A DNA stretch of 64,000 nucleotides from CAMLJR01 sp964631955 (GTDB lineage Bacteria > Pseudomonadota > Gammaproteobacteria > Pseudomonadales > CAMLJR01): assembly GCA_964631955.1 (NCBI GenBank), contig CAZWBA010000011.1:54163-118162 (forward strand), written 5' to 3'. How positions within the stretch are numbered: position 1 is the stretch's first letter; each line of letters opens with the position of its first letter. The notes under the pieces were generated by a model. That model searched no databases and had not been told where the DNA came from. It was given only the letters and a program-made list of their open reading frames with translations. Made by a program: the position numbers and the translations under genes. Below are positions 25,560 through 35,177 of the stretch, one piece after another.

Positions 25560-27842
25560 TTAAATGACGCTGTAGCGACCGCGCAGACGCTGACGAATGA
25601 CTTCCGCCACCGTGTTCAACACGAATGTGAACATAAACAGTACGAATGCCGCTAAAAACAGTACGCGGTAATGCGTGCTGTTTACGGCGGTCTCGCCGAT
25701 TTCCACGGCGATATTCGCAGAGAGCGTGCGCATGCCTTCAAAAATATTCGCATCCATGATCGGTGTGTTACCCGCTGCCATGAGCACGATCATGGTCTCA
25801 CCCACCGCGCGTCCCAAACCGATCATGAGTGCAGAAAAAATACCGGGCGATGCCGTCGGCAGGACTACGCCGATCAAGGTTTGCCACTGCGTCGCGCCGA
25901 GTGCGAGCGAGCCGTAACTCAAATGTTTCGGGACAGAGAAAATGGCATCCTCGGCGATCGAAAAAATATTCGGAATCACCGCGAAACCCATGGCAATTCC
26001 GACGACCAGCGCGTTGCGCTGCGAATAATCGACATCCCATTCGCTGCGCAACCAGGCGCGCAGATCACCGCCGAAAAACGCATGTTCCACCGGCAGGCTG
26101 AATTTAAAACATGCCCATACGAATACGACGACGACGGGCACCAGAATCAATGGCTGCCACCCCTCGGGTATCCCTCTGCGCCAGTTGAGCGGAATCCAGT
26201 TCCACACATACGCAAATAGCAGCACGACGATAGGCGTGAGCAATAATGTGAAGAACACACCGGGCAAATTGCGCTCGACCACCGGGGCGAGCCACAGGCC
26301 GGCGAGAAAACCGAGAATCACCGTCGGCATTGCCGCCATCAGTTCAATGAGCGGCTTCACTTTGCGGCGCAATTCGGGAGCCATGAAATAGGCGGTGTAC
26401 AACGCGCCGCAAATCGCCAGCGGGGCCGCAACGATCATCGCGTAAAACGCGGCCTTCAAGGTACCGAACGCCAACGGCATCAGACTGTATTTCGCCTCGA
26501 AATCCGAATTGGCCGAGGACGACTGCCACACATAATCGGGCTCGGGATAATTCTCGTACCAGACCTTGTTCCACAGCGCCGACCACGACACTTCGGGATG
26601 TTCATTATCGATGGTCCAGAAGCGCATTTCGCCGCTGGCACTTTCGAGAATCAAACCATTCGCACGCGGGCTGAAACCAAATAGCGATACCGCGCCTGTG
26701 CTCGCGGGCATCGTCAATAACTCGCGTTGTGACGTCGAATGATAGATATGCAATTGCTGCTTCGCATCGATCGTGGCAAAACCCTTGCGGCGATGCTCGC
26801 TGGCCAGATGTGTCACCGATGTTTTGCCATCACCGAAACTGCGGATACGCGTGAGTTGCGGCGATGCTTCGGGTCTGCGCACGAGAAACCACTGGCTCAG
26901 CTCGCCGTGGTCGCTCGCGACCAGCAGTGATACTGCGCCGAGCAGGAAGCGCGCATCGCTGAGCGCACCGCTGGAGAAAAGACGGCCGCTATCGACCACA
27001 CTGTTCGCGGCTAAATCGACGACGCGATAGCTGCCATCGCCCGCGATCACAAAGAGCCAGCGCTGATCAGAGGAAATCAACAGACGGGATGGTTTGATAT
27101 CGACTTCGGGAACGTCGAGCGCAGCTTCTTCGTTCACGGTTTCGCCGGAAAGAAAGTCTTCCTTCTTTTCCCATTTGCGCGCGACCATGCGACCGTTCGC
27201 GGTTGCCCCGATCAGCACCAGACCTGAATCGCTGCTGCGCGCCGCGATGGCGCTGAGCGGCTCGCCCTGCGCCAGGACGAGCGGCTGTTCACCATAGGGA
27301 TAGCGCCAGCTTGGAATAATTTTCCGCTTGCCGTCATCGCTGATGGTGACTTTGTAATCGTCATGACCCAGCAACACCGATCCATCACTCAAGCCGAATG
27401 CCAGCAGCTGATTCTGCTCGGACTCGACGGCAAAGCTGGTGATCTGCGCATCTTGCGGCAATGCCAGCTGTACGCGTTCGAGCAGCTCGCCATCGGTCGC
27501 CCGGAAAAACACGATGCGCCCCTGACGATCGACACGCATGCCAAGCTCGTTCTGCTCCTCGACCGTGAGATAGAGAGGCGGCCCTACCTCACCGAGCGTG
27601 CCGACCGAATAACTCCCCGCTGCATGCGCGGAAGCCGAGCGAAACAACGGCAGGATTTCATAAAAAAGGTAAAAGAAAATCAGCAGGATGGCGAATAAAA
27701 CGCTCATACCGCCGGCGGTGATCGACCAGGCAGCGAAGCGGTCCTTCAACGCACGCCACCGCTGACGGCGGTTGCTCGCTGACAGGCGGCGGGGTTCGGC
27801 AGTACCGGCGGAGAGTTCGGGGGACATCGTGATCTCGTTCAT
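25560..27842 (-). CDS. pstC: Phosphate ABC transporter permease PstC, long form
   Basis: From MNEITMSPELS the protein is about 760 residues, versus about 320 in E. coli. After the first helix (about 45-70) comes a large periplasmic region of about 400 residues made of beta-propeller-like repeats (for example LLISSDQRWLFVIAGDG). The permease domain follows, with the loop LSYGSLALGATQWQ. Long PstC is usual in Pseudomonas-like lineages. An ATG at 27827 (MSPEL) with a nearby GAG is equally possible; the ATG further upstream at 27986 would run through a low-complexity repeated stretch and was rejected. pstA follows 12 bp later. Confidence 0.93.
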   Translation of the reverse strand: MNEITMSPELSAGTAEPRRLSASNRRQRWRALKDRFAAWSITAGGMSVLFAILLIFFYLFYEILPLFRSASAHAAGSYSVGTLGEVGPPLYLTVEEQNELGMRVDRQGRIVFFRATDGELLERVQLALPQDAQITSFAVESEQNQLLAFGLSDGSVLLGHDDYKVTISDDGKRKIIPSWRYPYGEQPLVLAQGEPLSAIAARSSDSGLVLIGATANGRMVARKWEKKEDFLSGETVNEEAALDVPEVDIKPSRLLISSDQRWLFVIAGDGSYRVVDLAANSVVDSGRLFSSGALSDARFLLGAVSLLVASDHGELSQWFLVRRPEASPQLTRIRSFGDGKTSVTHLASEHRRKGFATIDAKQQLHIYHSTSQRELLTMPASTGAVSLFGFSPRANGLILESASGEMRFWTIDNEHPEVSWSALWNKVWYENYPEPDYVWQSSSANSDFEAKYSLMPLAFGTLKAAFYAMIVAAPLAICGALYTAYFMAPELRRKVKPLIELMAAMPTVILGFLAGLWLAPVVERNLPGVFFTLLLTPIVVLLFAYVWNWIPLNWRRGIPEGWQPLILVPVVVVFVWACFKFSLPVEHAFFGGDLRAWLRSEWDVDYSQRNALVVGIAMGFAVIPNIFSIAEDAIFSVPKHLSYGSLALGATQWQTLIGVVLPTASPGIFSALMIGLGRAVGETMIVLMAAGNTPIMDANIFEGMRTLSANIAVEIGETAVNSTHYRVLFLAAFVLFMFTFVLNTVAEVIRQRLRGRYSVI

Positions 27843-28015
27843 CGGCGTATGGTAGGCGCGGATTATGACAGTTTTGTTACACCGGATAACAACCGTCATC
27901 GAAGTCGCGGCGATCCCGAAATCGCCAGTTGCGGCCATTTCGAAATCGCCAGTCGATCGGTGGATTACCAAAAAAAATGGCTGCATGACGCAGCCATTTC
28001 GCAGAGTGCCAGGTG

Positions 28016-28987
28016 TTACTCCAGATCCTTCAGCACTCGCTCAACCACCTTCGCAGGCAGCGGAATGTAACCATCCTTCACCACGACCTCCTGACCCTGC
28101 CTGCTCAGCACCATCCTGATGAATTCCTTCTCAAGCGGCGGCAACGGTTTGTTCGGCGCCTTGTTGACATACACGTACAGATAACGTGACAACGGATATT
28201 TGCCGGCGACTGCATTATCGGGGGTGGCGTCGACGAACGGCTCGCCGTCCTTCTTCGCCAGCGGTACCGCCTTCACGCTCGATGTCACATAACCGATACC
28301 GGAATAGCCCACGGCGTTGACCGAAGTCGATACCGATTGCACCACCGATGCCGAACCCGGCTGCTCGTTCACGGTGCTCTTGAAATCGCCTTTGCAGAGC
28401 GCGTGCTCCTTGAAGTAACCGTAGGTGCCCGATACCGAGTTGCGGCCGAACAACTGCAGATCGCGCGCTGCCCACGCCCCCGTCAGACCCGCATCACCCC
28501 ACCGACCGATGCCCTTCGCGGCACCGCAGGTGCGGTTATTCGAGAAAATGGCATCGACCTGCTGCACGGTCAGCCCCTTGATCGGGTTGTCCTTATGCAC
28601 GAACACGGCGAGCGCATCGATCGCCACGGGAACGGCCGTCGGCTTGTAACCGAATTTCTTTTCGAACGAACCGATTTCCTCGTCCTTCATCTTGCGGCTC
28701 ATCGGCCCGAGATTCGCCGTGCCTTCGGTCAGCGCGGGCGGAGCGGTCGACGAACCGGCAGCCTGAATCTGAATATTCACACTGGGATACTGGCGTTTGT
28801 ATTCTTCCGCCCACAAGGTCATGAGGTTGGCCAGGGTATCCGAACCGACCGAGGACAAATTGCCCGAAACGCCGCTGGCTTTGGTATAGGAAGGCAATGC
28901 GGGATCCACACCTTTGGCGTGAACCATCGCCGCCGAACTCATGGCTGCGACCAGAGCGGCGCCGCGCAGAATCGTTTTGATCTTCAT
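28016..28987 (-). CDS. pstS: Phosphate-binding periplasmic protein PstS
   Basis: The protein is 323 residues from MKIKTILRGAALVAAM, which has a strong GAGGAG site. The signal peptide ends near HAKG. The phosphate-binding residues appear in SSVGSDTL, AAGSSTAPPAL, GTANLGPMSR and GRNSVSGTYGYF. It belongs to the long Pseudomonas-type PstS family that delivers phosphate to PstC/PstA. An ORF extension 30 codons upstream was rejected because it places the signal peptide internally. A Pho box lies about 105 bp upstream, so it is PhoB-activated. Confidence 0.96.
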   Translation of the reverse strand: MKIKTILRGAALVAAMSSAAMVHAKGVDPALPSYTKASGVSGNLSSVGSDTLANLMTLWAEEYKRQYPSVNIQIQAAGSSTAPPALTEGTANLGPMSRKMKDEEIGSFEKKFGYKPTAVPVAIDALAVFVHKDNPIKGLTVQQVDAIFSNNRTCGAAKGIGRWGDAGLTGAWAARDLQLFGRNSVSGTYGYFKEHALCKGDFKSTVNEQPGSASVVQSVSTSVNAVGYSGIGYVTSSVKAVPLAKKDGEPFVDATPDNAVAGKYPLSRYLYVYVNKAPNKPLPPLEKEFIRMVLSRQGQEVVVKDGYIPLPAKVVERVLKDLE

Positions 28988-29091
28988 CCAAATCTCCTCA
29001 TCGTATGAACAGTGTCTGCCGCGATTTATCGATTTTTCAACCGTATTGACAGCAGATTCACTGCGGACACTGCGCACTCTAAAGCGCGATT

Positions 29092-29109
29092 GTGACAGTT
29101 ATATGAAGA
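29092..29109 (-). promoter_or_regulatory. Pho box upstream of pstS
   Basis: Read on the minus strand the site is TCTTCATATAACTGTCAC. It agrees with the PhoB consensus CTGTCATAAAACTGTCAC at 14 of 18 positions, including a full second half site. It lies about 105 bp before the pstS start codon. Confidence 0.75.
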
Positions 29110-29154
29110 TGAATTAAAAACCGCGTAATGCGAACGCAAGACAAAATAACCACC

Positions 29155-30483
29155 TCAGCGTTGCGCTACGATTGCCGCCCTTTCCGTGCGTACGAGCGGG
29201 AATACGCACGAAAAACAGCTGCCTTCGCCGGGCCTGGAAGTTATGCGCAATTGTGCCTGATGGCGCAGCAGCACGTGCTTGACGATGGCGAGGCCCAGCC
29301 CGGTCCCGCCCGTATCCATCGAGCGGCTCTTATCGACTCGATAAAAACGTTCGGTCAGCCGCGGAATATGTTCGGCCTCGATTCCCACGCCATTGTCTTC
29401 CACCTGCAGATACGCACGATCGCGATCGGCGAACCAGCGAATGGTGATTTTTCCATTCGCTTCCGTATAGCGCGTCGCATTGAAAACAATATTGGCGAAG
29501 GCAGAACGCAATTCCTCGCGCTCGCCGATCAGCGCCAGGGCATCGTCGCTCTCGATGGTGATTTCACGCTTGCCGCCGACCGATGCCAGCGCCTCCTCGC
29601 GAATCATTTCGAGCATCGGCCGCGGCGCAAACGATTCCTGCTTGTCATGCTGGGGCAAGGCTTCGAGCCGAGACAGCAACAATAAATCATTGATCAACGT
29701 CTGCATGCGACGCGACTGAATCAACATCTGATCGAGCGCGCGCACCCAGCGCGGATCTTTTGCTCCCGACTTATCGGAAAACGGGCTATCGGCAAATGTT
29801 TCGAGATAACCGTTAATCACCGTAAGCGGCGTGCGCAGCTCATGCGAAACGTTAGCGATGAAATCTTTGCGGATGCGTTCGAGACGAGCGGTTTGCGTGA
29901 CATCGCGAATAAACAACAGGCGACTGCGCTTGCCGAAAAAAGTTACGTGAATCTGCAGATGCACATCGCCGCGTAACGGCGACAGCATTTCGAGCGGGCG
30001 GTTGTAATCCTCGGCTTCGAAATACGTCACGAAATCGGGACTGCGCACGAGATTCAATATCTGCTGTCCCGTATCTTCCGGAAAGCGCAGACCGAGCAAT
30101 GTTTCCGCCGCCTTGTTGCTCCACTCGATATTATTTTCGGGATCGATCATCACCGCACCGTAGGGCAGCGATGTAAACGACTCGCGCAGATAACCGATCA
30201 ACGCCCGCAGACGCACGCGCTCGCGCCGATCCTTTTGTTGTATGCGGTAAAGACTGTCCATCACCTCGCCCCACAAACCACCCGCTTCGGGCGGCTCGAT
30301 ACCGGGGCGATGCGACAGCCACTGCTGCAATTGATGGAGATGATAAATCGAGCGCGCGGCAAATATGCAGGCGGCAATGGCAAGCGCCCACGCCGTAAGA
30401 CCGAGCAGCCAACCGATCAATAAAGCGCCGCTCAACCACAACAACAGACGATAGAGTTCGGACTTCCACGTATTTGTAAGCAT
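29155..30483 (-). CDS. phoR: Phosphate regulon sensor histidine kinase PhoR
   Basis: The protein is 442 residues. Two N-terminal hydrophobic helices (about 10-45) with almost no periplasmic loop precede a PAS domain (about 95-190). The HisKA region is FIANVSHELRTPLTVINGY with the phosphoacceptor His. The ATPase domain has the N box ANIVFNATRY, DNGVGIEAEHI and GGTGLGLAIVKH. The topology is that of PhoR, which reads phosphate status from the Pst-PhoU complex. It lies directly downstream of phoB. Confidence 0.96.
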   Translation of the reverse strand: MLTNTWKSELYRLLLWLSGALLIGWLLGLTAWALAIAACIFAARSIYHLHQLQQWLSHRPGIEPPEAGGLWGEVMDSLYRIQQKDRRERVRLRALIGYLRESFTSLPYGAVMIDPENNIEWSNKAAETLLGLRFPEDTGQQILNLVRSPDFVTYFEAEDYNRPLEMLSPLRGDVHLQIHVTFFGKRSRLLFIRDVTQTARLERIRKDFIANVSHELRTPLTVINGYLETFADSPFSDKSGAKDPRWVRALDQMLIQSRRMQTLINDLLLLSRLEALPQHDKQESFAPRPMLEMIREEALASVGGKREITIESDDALALIGEREELRSAFANIVFNATRYTEANGKITIRWFADRDRAYLQVEDNGVGIEAEHIPRLTERFYRVDKSRSMDTGGTGLGLAIVKHVLLRHQAQLRITSRPGEGSCFSCVFPLVRTERAAIVAQR

Positions 30484-30579
30484 CAGGTGGTCAACATCAG
30501 GCGGTCAGATGGCTCACGGGCTTGCGGCATATTGCCAATGCGCACTGCAAGAATCAGAACACGAGCCTGCTGGCCAATG

Positions 30580-31287
30580 TCAGACCGTTACACCCGTGGT
30601 GGAGAATCGATATCCCGTACCGCGCACCGTCTGAATCAGCTCGCCATAATCCGCAGCATCGGTCTGCAATGCTTTACGCAGACGACGGATATGCACATCG
30701 ACGGTACGCTCTTCGACGTAAACATTACCGCCCCAGACATGATCGAGCAACTGACCACGCGAATACGCGCGCTCGCGGTGCGTCATGAAAAATTTTAACA
30801 GCTTGAATTCGGTCGGCCCCATATCGACCGGTTTTTGTCGAATAAATACGCGATGGCTCGCCGGATCGAGCACGAGCCCCTCGACTTCGATGGCGTTTTC
30901 ATCTTCGAGCTGACCGGTGCGACGCATCACCGCCTTGATGCGCGCAATCAATTCGCGCGGCGCAAAGGGTTTGGTGATGTAATCGTCGGCGCCGACTTCA
31001 AGACCCTGAATTTTATTGTCCTCCTCACCTTTCGCGGTGAGCATGATGACAGGGACATCCTTAGTGAGCTCATCGCGCTTGAGGCGACGCAACAATTCGA
31101 TGCCGCTCGCTCCCGGCAACATCCAGTCGAGCAATACCAGATCGGGCTTGTGATCGATGATGCGGCCGTGCGCTTCCTGTGCGCTCGCGGCCTCCATGCA
31201 ATCGAACTCGGACATTTCGAGCGCGACGCGAATCATCTCGCGAATCGCGGATTCATCATCGACAATCAATACGCACTTGTTATCCAT
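30580..31287 (-). CDS. phoB: Phosphate regulon response regulator PhoB
   Basis: The protein is 235 residues. The receiver has VDDESA, the phospho-Asp in LVLLDWMLPGASG, MLTAKGEEDN and DDYITKPF. The OmpR-type winged helix (about 135-230) includes SRGQLLDHVWGGNVYVEERT and VRGTGYRFS. It activates Pho-box promoters on phosphate starvation. A Pho box lies about 90-105 bp upstream of its own start, so it is probably autoregulated. The gap to phoR is about 95 bp. Confidence 0.97.
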   Translation of the reverse strand: MDNKCVLIVDDESAIREMIRVALEMSEFDCMEAASAQEAHGRIIDHKPDLVLLDWMLPGASGIELLRRLKRDELTKDVPVIMLTAKGEEDNKIQGLEVGADDYITKPFAPRELIARIKAVMRRTGQLEDENAIEVEGLVLDPASHRVFIRQKPVDMGPTEFKLLKFFMTHRERAYSRGQLLDHVWGGNVYVEERTVDVHIRRLRKALQTDAADYGELIQTVRGTGYRFSTTGVTV

Positions 31288-31375
31288 AATTGCCTAACAG
31301 CTACCCTTAGTGAGTGCCGCACTGCATCGATATAACGGCGGCATGACAGTTTGGTGGCTATTAAAGAGAATCAAT

Positions 31376-31393
31376 GTGAAGGAAATATGACAA
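31376..31393 (-). promoter_or_regulatory. Pho box upstream of phoB
   Basis: Read on the minus strand the site is TTGTCATATTTCCTTCAC. It has an excellent first half site and a weaker second one. Another CTGTCAT half lies 30 bp closer to the gene (31343-31350 region). The arrangement fits phoB autoactivation. Confidence 0.65.
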
Positions 31394-31442
31394 CTGCATG
31401 GCGTTACGATGACAATTGATCCGCGCATCGTCAAAACAAAAC

Positions 31443-32303
31443 TCAGCCAAAAACGACCGTCTTGTTACCGTGCACGATGACACGGTCCTCCAGATGATTG
31501 CGCAGCGCCCTCGCCAGCACCGCCACTTCGACATCCTTGCCGAGCCGAACCAGATCCTCGACAGCATGACGATGATTCACGCGAATCACATCCTGCTCGA
31601 TGATCGGACCTTCATCCAATTCCGTCGTCACATAATGACTGGTCGCACCGATCAGCTTCACGCCGCGGTCGTAGGCTTTTTGATACGGATTCGCACCGAT
31701 AAAGGAAGGCAGAAAACTGTGGTGAATATTGATGATACTGCCCGGATATTTCGTGCACAGATCGGGCGGAACGATCTGCATGTAACGCGCTAACACAATG
31801 GTATCGGCGCGATACTGATCGACCAGTTTTTCGATTTCAGCAAACGCCTGCGCCTTGCCATCCTTTTCTTTCGGGACTGGCACATAGTGAAATGGAATGT
31901 TGTGCCACTCGACCATACTGCGCAGATTTTCGTGATTGGAAATCACTGCGGGAATATCGCAGAACAATTCATCGGAATGCCAGCGATGCAATAAATCGGC
32001 GAGGCAGTGCGAGGCGTGGCTCGCGAGCAGCACCACGCGCTGACGCACGGTCGAATCGCGCAGGTACCACTGCATTTTGTATTCATCGGCAATGCGTGCG
32101 AATGCAGCAGAAAACTCACGCGCGCCGATCTTGAGCGAATCCGCGCGAATTTCATTGCGCATGAAGAACCAGTCGTTATCGCGATCGGAATGGTAATTCG
32201 CCTCGGTCAGCCAGCCGCCGTACTCGGCGACGAACTGACTCACGCGCGCGACGATGCCGACGCGATCGGGGCACGAAATGACTAGGCGGTAGGTATGTTC
32301 CAT
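31443..32303 (-). CDS. purU: Formyltetrahydrofolate deformylase
   Basis: From MEHTYRLVISCPDRVG the protein is 286 residues. An N-terminal ACT domain (about 1-85) is followed by the formyltransferase-like hydrolase domain, with the conserved VLLASHASHCLADLLHRW, INIHHSFLPSFIGANPY and DEGPIIEQD blocks. The catalytic Asn/His/Asp set of the family is represented by NIHHS and the late Asp. It hydrolyses 10-formyl-THF to formate and THF, balancing one-carbon pools and feeding PurT. A TTG start at 32336 would add 11 residues and is less likely. It is a single gene on the minus strand. Confidence 0.95.
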   Translation of the reverse strand: MEHTYRLVISCPDRVGIVARVSQFVAEYGGWLTEANYHSDRDNDWFFMRNEIRADSLKIGAREFSAAFARIADEYKMQWYLRDSTVRQRVVLLASHASHCLADLLHRWHSDELFCDIPAVISNHENLRSMVEWHNIPFHYVPVPKEKDGKAQAFAEIEKLVDQYRADTIVLARYMQIVPPDLCTKYPGSIINIHHSFLPSFIGANPYQKAYDRGVKLIGATSHYVTTELDEGPIIEQDVIRVNHRHAVEDLVRLGKDVEVAVLARALRNHLEDRVIVHGNKTVVFG

Positions 32304-32550
32304 AGGTAAATCAACGACTAAATGACGAAACTGCAACTATTGCACAACGCGATGAAAACTGCATCCTCAAGATCCAGTGAGCGCTGCATTACACAGTACA
32401 CAGCAAGCGCATTTCGATAATATCCATGCTACCTGCAAGGAGTTTGTGCGATGTTTATTCATCACCTGTGTCGCACAACCACAAAATTTATTGACTACAC
32501 TTTCCTCCACCTGTGTTGCTTTCATTGTCCAATCAGGTCGGGGATGCCCT

Positions 32551-34596
32551 ATGCGACGGCGCGCTACAGACACCCAATACTTCAAGCTGGTTCGCCGCAA
32601 AACAATACAGTTGCGGCAAACATTGATCCTTGTTGCATTTACGCTGCAATTCCAATCTCTCGCAACCATAGCGTCGGTATCCCCAGGCATTGCGCTTGAT
32701 GAGCTCAGCCTCGAACAATTATCAGAAATAGAAATTACTTCTGTCTCCAAGCAACCTGAAAAGTTATTAGATGCGCCCGCCGCCGTATTCGTCATCACCG
32801 CTGACGATATTCGTCGCTCCGGCGTCAATAGTCTTCCTGAAGCGCTGCGGCTGGCTCCCGGCGTCGAGGTGGCGCGTATCAATGCCCATCAGTGGGCCAT
32901 CTCGATTCGCGGCTTCAACAGCGATATCACCAATAAATTGCTGGTGCTGATCGATGGCCGCAGCGTCTACTCCCCTTTGTACGCTGGCGTATTCTGGGAT
33001 GTGCAGGATGTCTTTCTCGAAGACATCGATCGAATCGAAATCATTTCCGGTCCTGGCGGTACGCTGTGGGGCGCGAACGCGGTCAACGGCGTTATCAATA
33101 TCATTACCCGCTCAGCAAAAGACACACAGGGAGGCCTGCTGGCAATAGGCAACGGTAACGAAGAACGCAATTTCGGTGGAGTGCGTTACGGCGGTCAGCT
33201 CGGCGATGCCGCCGTGCGTGCATACCTTAAACGATTCGATCGCGACGCCTCGGAAAAAATCGACGGAAATGGCGGCGACGATGATTGGCATATGACCCAG
33301 GGAGGGTTCCGACTCGACTGGCAACCCACCAAAGCCGATCAACTCACTTTGCAAGGTGACCTGTATCGCGGCAGTGAAGACGGAGTTTTTCCTGGCGCGT
33401 TTACATTTGGCACGCTTCCAGGTGCGAGCTTCAAAGATGACATAAATCTCGCCGGCGGCAATTTGCTCGGTCGCTGGACCCGCCAGCTCGACACCGCTTC
33501 GGATTTCACATTGCAGGTTTATTACGATCGCACGCAGCGCGATATTCCGGGCGTTTACCAGGAAAAACGCGACACCGCCGATCTCGATTTTCAACATCAC
33601 TTCACCGTGGGCGAACGCAACGATGTGTTGTGGGGGCTGGGTTATCGCTGGACTAGCGATCACATCGATAACACGACATTTTCCAGCTTTATTCCCGACA
33701 GCCGCACCGATGAGACTTTCAGCGCTTTTCTGCAAGACAAAATCGATCTCTGGCAGAAGCGGGTTTTTCTGACGCTCGGCTCCAAATTCGAACATAACGA
33801 CTACTCGGGTTTCGAGTACCAGCCTAATGCGCGTTTGAGCTGGCAGATCAATAATCGACAGACGGCATGGGCAGCCGTGTCGCGCGCCGTGCGCATTCCG
33901 GCCCGGCTCGATACCGATTTGCAGCTCGCAATTCCGCTCGATATCGGAATCCCCGCCTACGTTACAGTGCAGGGCAATAAACACATCGAAACAGAAAAAT
34001 TAATTGCTTATGAAGCCGGATATCGGGCCCAGCTCACATCCGCAGTTTCCATCGATATGGCCGCCTTCTATAACGATTACGACGATATTCAAACCGCCGA
34101 AACTGGCGCACCGATCATCGTGGTAAACCCGCCGCTCGTTTATGCCATCCTGCCAAAAACGCTTGAAAGCGGCATCGAAGGCAAAGCCTACGGCGGCACC
34201 TTCACCATGAGCTGGCGGCCACTGGCAAACTGGCAGCTGCGCTTTCAATACGCGCTATTCGATATGCATTTGAAAAATAAACCTGGCAGCAACGATATCG
34301 ACTCGAAAGCTGAAGAGGATAATAGCCCGCATAATCAGTACGCCGTGTACTCCTTTCTGGATCTGCCATATCGATTGAGCCTGTATACCGGTGTTCGACA
34401 TGTCGATGGCCTGAAAAACCTGAAAAACCCAAGTTATACCGCGGTCGATGCCAGCCTCATTTGGAGCCCGCTGAGTTATTTGCAATTATCGATCACCGGC
34501 CAAAACCTGAATGATCCAACACATCTCGAATTCGGCTCTGTACAAGGGCAAGAAATCGAACGCAGTATTTATGGAAAAATTCAGTGGCACTTTTAG
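32551..34596 (+). CDS. TonB-dependent outer-membrane receptor
   Basis: From MRRRATDTQYF the protein is about 681 residues. A signal-like hydrophobic segment (about 20-45) is followed by DELSLEQLSEIEITSVSKQP, a TonB-box-adjacent pattern of this subfamily, then the plug (AAVFVITADDIRRSG, SIRGFNSDITNKLLVLIDGR, GPGGTLWGANAVNGVINIIT) and a barrel ending in Phe. The substrate is not evident; the subfamily covers siderophores, sugars and other ligands. It overlaps the YfiR-like gene by 13 bp, and a kinase and receivers follow, so uptake and signalling are probably linked. Earlier start codons lie in AT-rich, non-conserved sequence. Confidence 0.92.
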   Translation: MRRRATDTQYFKLVRRKTIQLRQTLILVAFTLQFQSLATIASVSPGIALDELSLEQLSEIEITSVSKQPEKLLDAPAAVFVITADDIRRSGVNSLPEALRLAPGVEVARINAHQWAISIRGFNSDITNKLLVLIDGRSVYSPLYAGVFWDVQDVFLEDIDRIEIISGPGGTLWGANAVNGVINIITRSAKDTQGGLLAIGNGNEERNFGGVRYGGQLGDAAVRAYLKRFDRDASEKIDGNGGDDDWHMTQGGFRLDWQPTKADQLTLQGDLYRGSEDGVFPGAFTFGTLPGASFKDDINLAGGNLLGRWTRQLDTASDFTLQVYYDRTQRDIPGVYQEKRDTADLDFQHHFTVGERNDVLWGLGYRWTSDHIDNTTFSSFIPDSRTDETFSAFLQDKIDLWQKRVFLTLGSKFEHNDYSGFEYQPNARLSWQINNRQTAWAAVSRAVRIPARLDTDLQLAIPLDIGIPAYVTVQGNKHIETEKLIAYEAGYRAQLTSAVSIDMAAFYNDYDDIQTAETGAPIIVVNPPLVYAILPKTLESGIEGKAYGGTFTMSWRPLANWQLRFQYALFDMHLKNKPGSNDIDSKAEEDNSPHNQYAVYSFLDLPYRLSLYTGVRHVDGLKNLKNPSYTAVDASLIWSPLSYLQLSITGQNLNDPTHLEFGSVQGQEIERSIYGKIQWHF

Positions 34597-35177
34597 TCTT
34601 CAGAAATATCTTTGGTTTGCGTACGCTGTCGCTGCTGCGCTTGTTGTTTTTGATCGGAATAACATATCTTTTTTCCACGCCGGCATTAGCGCAGACGACT
34701 ACGCCATCCGAATATCAGGTGAAAGCTGTTTTTCTTTATAAGTTCTGTCTCTACGTCGAATGGCCGCCGAAAACTTTTGTCGAGCGTCACAGCCCGCTAA
34801 CGATCGGTGTCGCCGATGCCGATCAGATTGCCTCGGAACTGGAGGCGTTATCGAACAGCCGCACCATCGCCGGCAGACCATTAGCTGTACGTCGCCTCGA
34901 CGACAAGTCGAATCTCGATAATCTGCAAATGCTGTTTATTGCACGCACACAACAGAACAAGCTCGCGCACTGGATAAATCGCGCGCAAGGGCGCGGCTTA
35001 CTGGTGGTAACGGAAATACCCGACGGTCTCGATGCAGGCAGCAGCATCAACTTCGCACTACAGGAAAATCGCGTGCGATTCGATATCGACCTCGCCACAG
35101 CACAGCGACAGGAGTTGAAATTGAGCGCGCAGCTACTACAGGTCGCGCGCACGGTTCGGAGAGGCGATTCCCCATGA
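34584..35177 (+). CDS. YfiR/DUF4154 family periplasmic protein
   Basis: The protein is 197 residues. A signal peptide ends at TPALAQ, followed by the YfiR core: EYQVKAVFLYKFCLYVEWPP, then FIARTQQNKLAHWI, LLVVTEI and a late INFALQENRVRFDIDLATA. YfiR in Pseudomonas is a periplasmic repressor of the YfiN diguanylate cyclase. Here the partner is more likely the downstream periplasm-facing histidine kinase. The start is GTG inside the receptor gene (13-bp overlap); a TTG at 34617 directly before the signal peptide is an alternative. Its stop overlaps the kinase start (ATGA). Confidence 0.88.
   Translation: MALLVFRNIFGLRTLSLLRLLFLIGITYLFSTPALAQTTTPSEYQVKAVFLYKFCLYVEWPPKTFVERHSPLTIGVADADQIASELEALSNSRTIAGRPLAVRRLDDKSNLDNLQMLFIARTQQNKLAHWINRAQGRGLLVVTEIPDGLDAGSSINFALQENRVRFDIDLATAQRQELKLSAQLLQVARTVRRGDSP

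Noticed and set aside
27880..27965. Repeated CGAAATCGCCAGT-like stretch upstream of pstC
   Set aside because: Two or three imperfect units without regular spacing or a spacer/repeat pattern; not a CRISPR and too weak to call a repeat.
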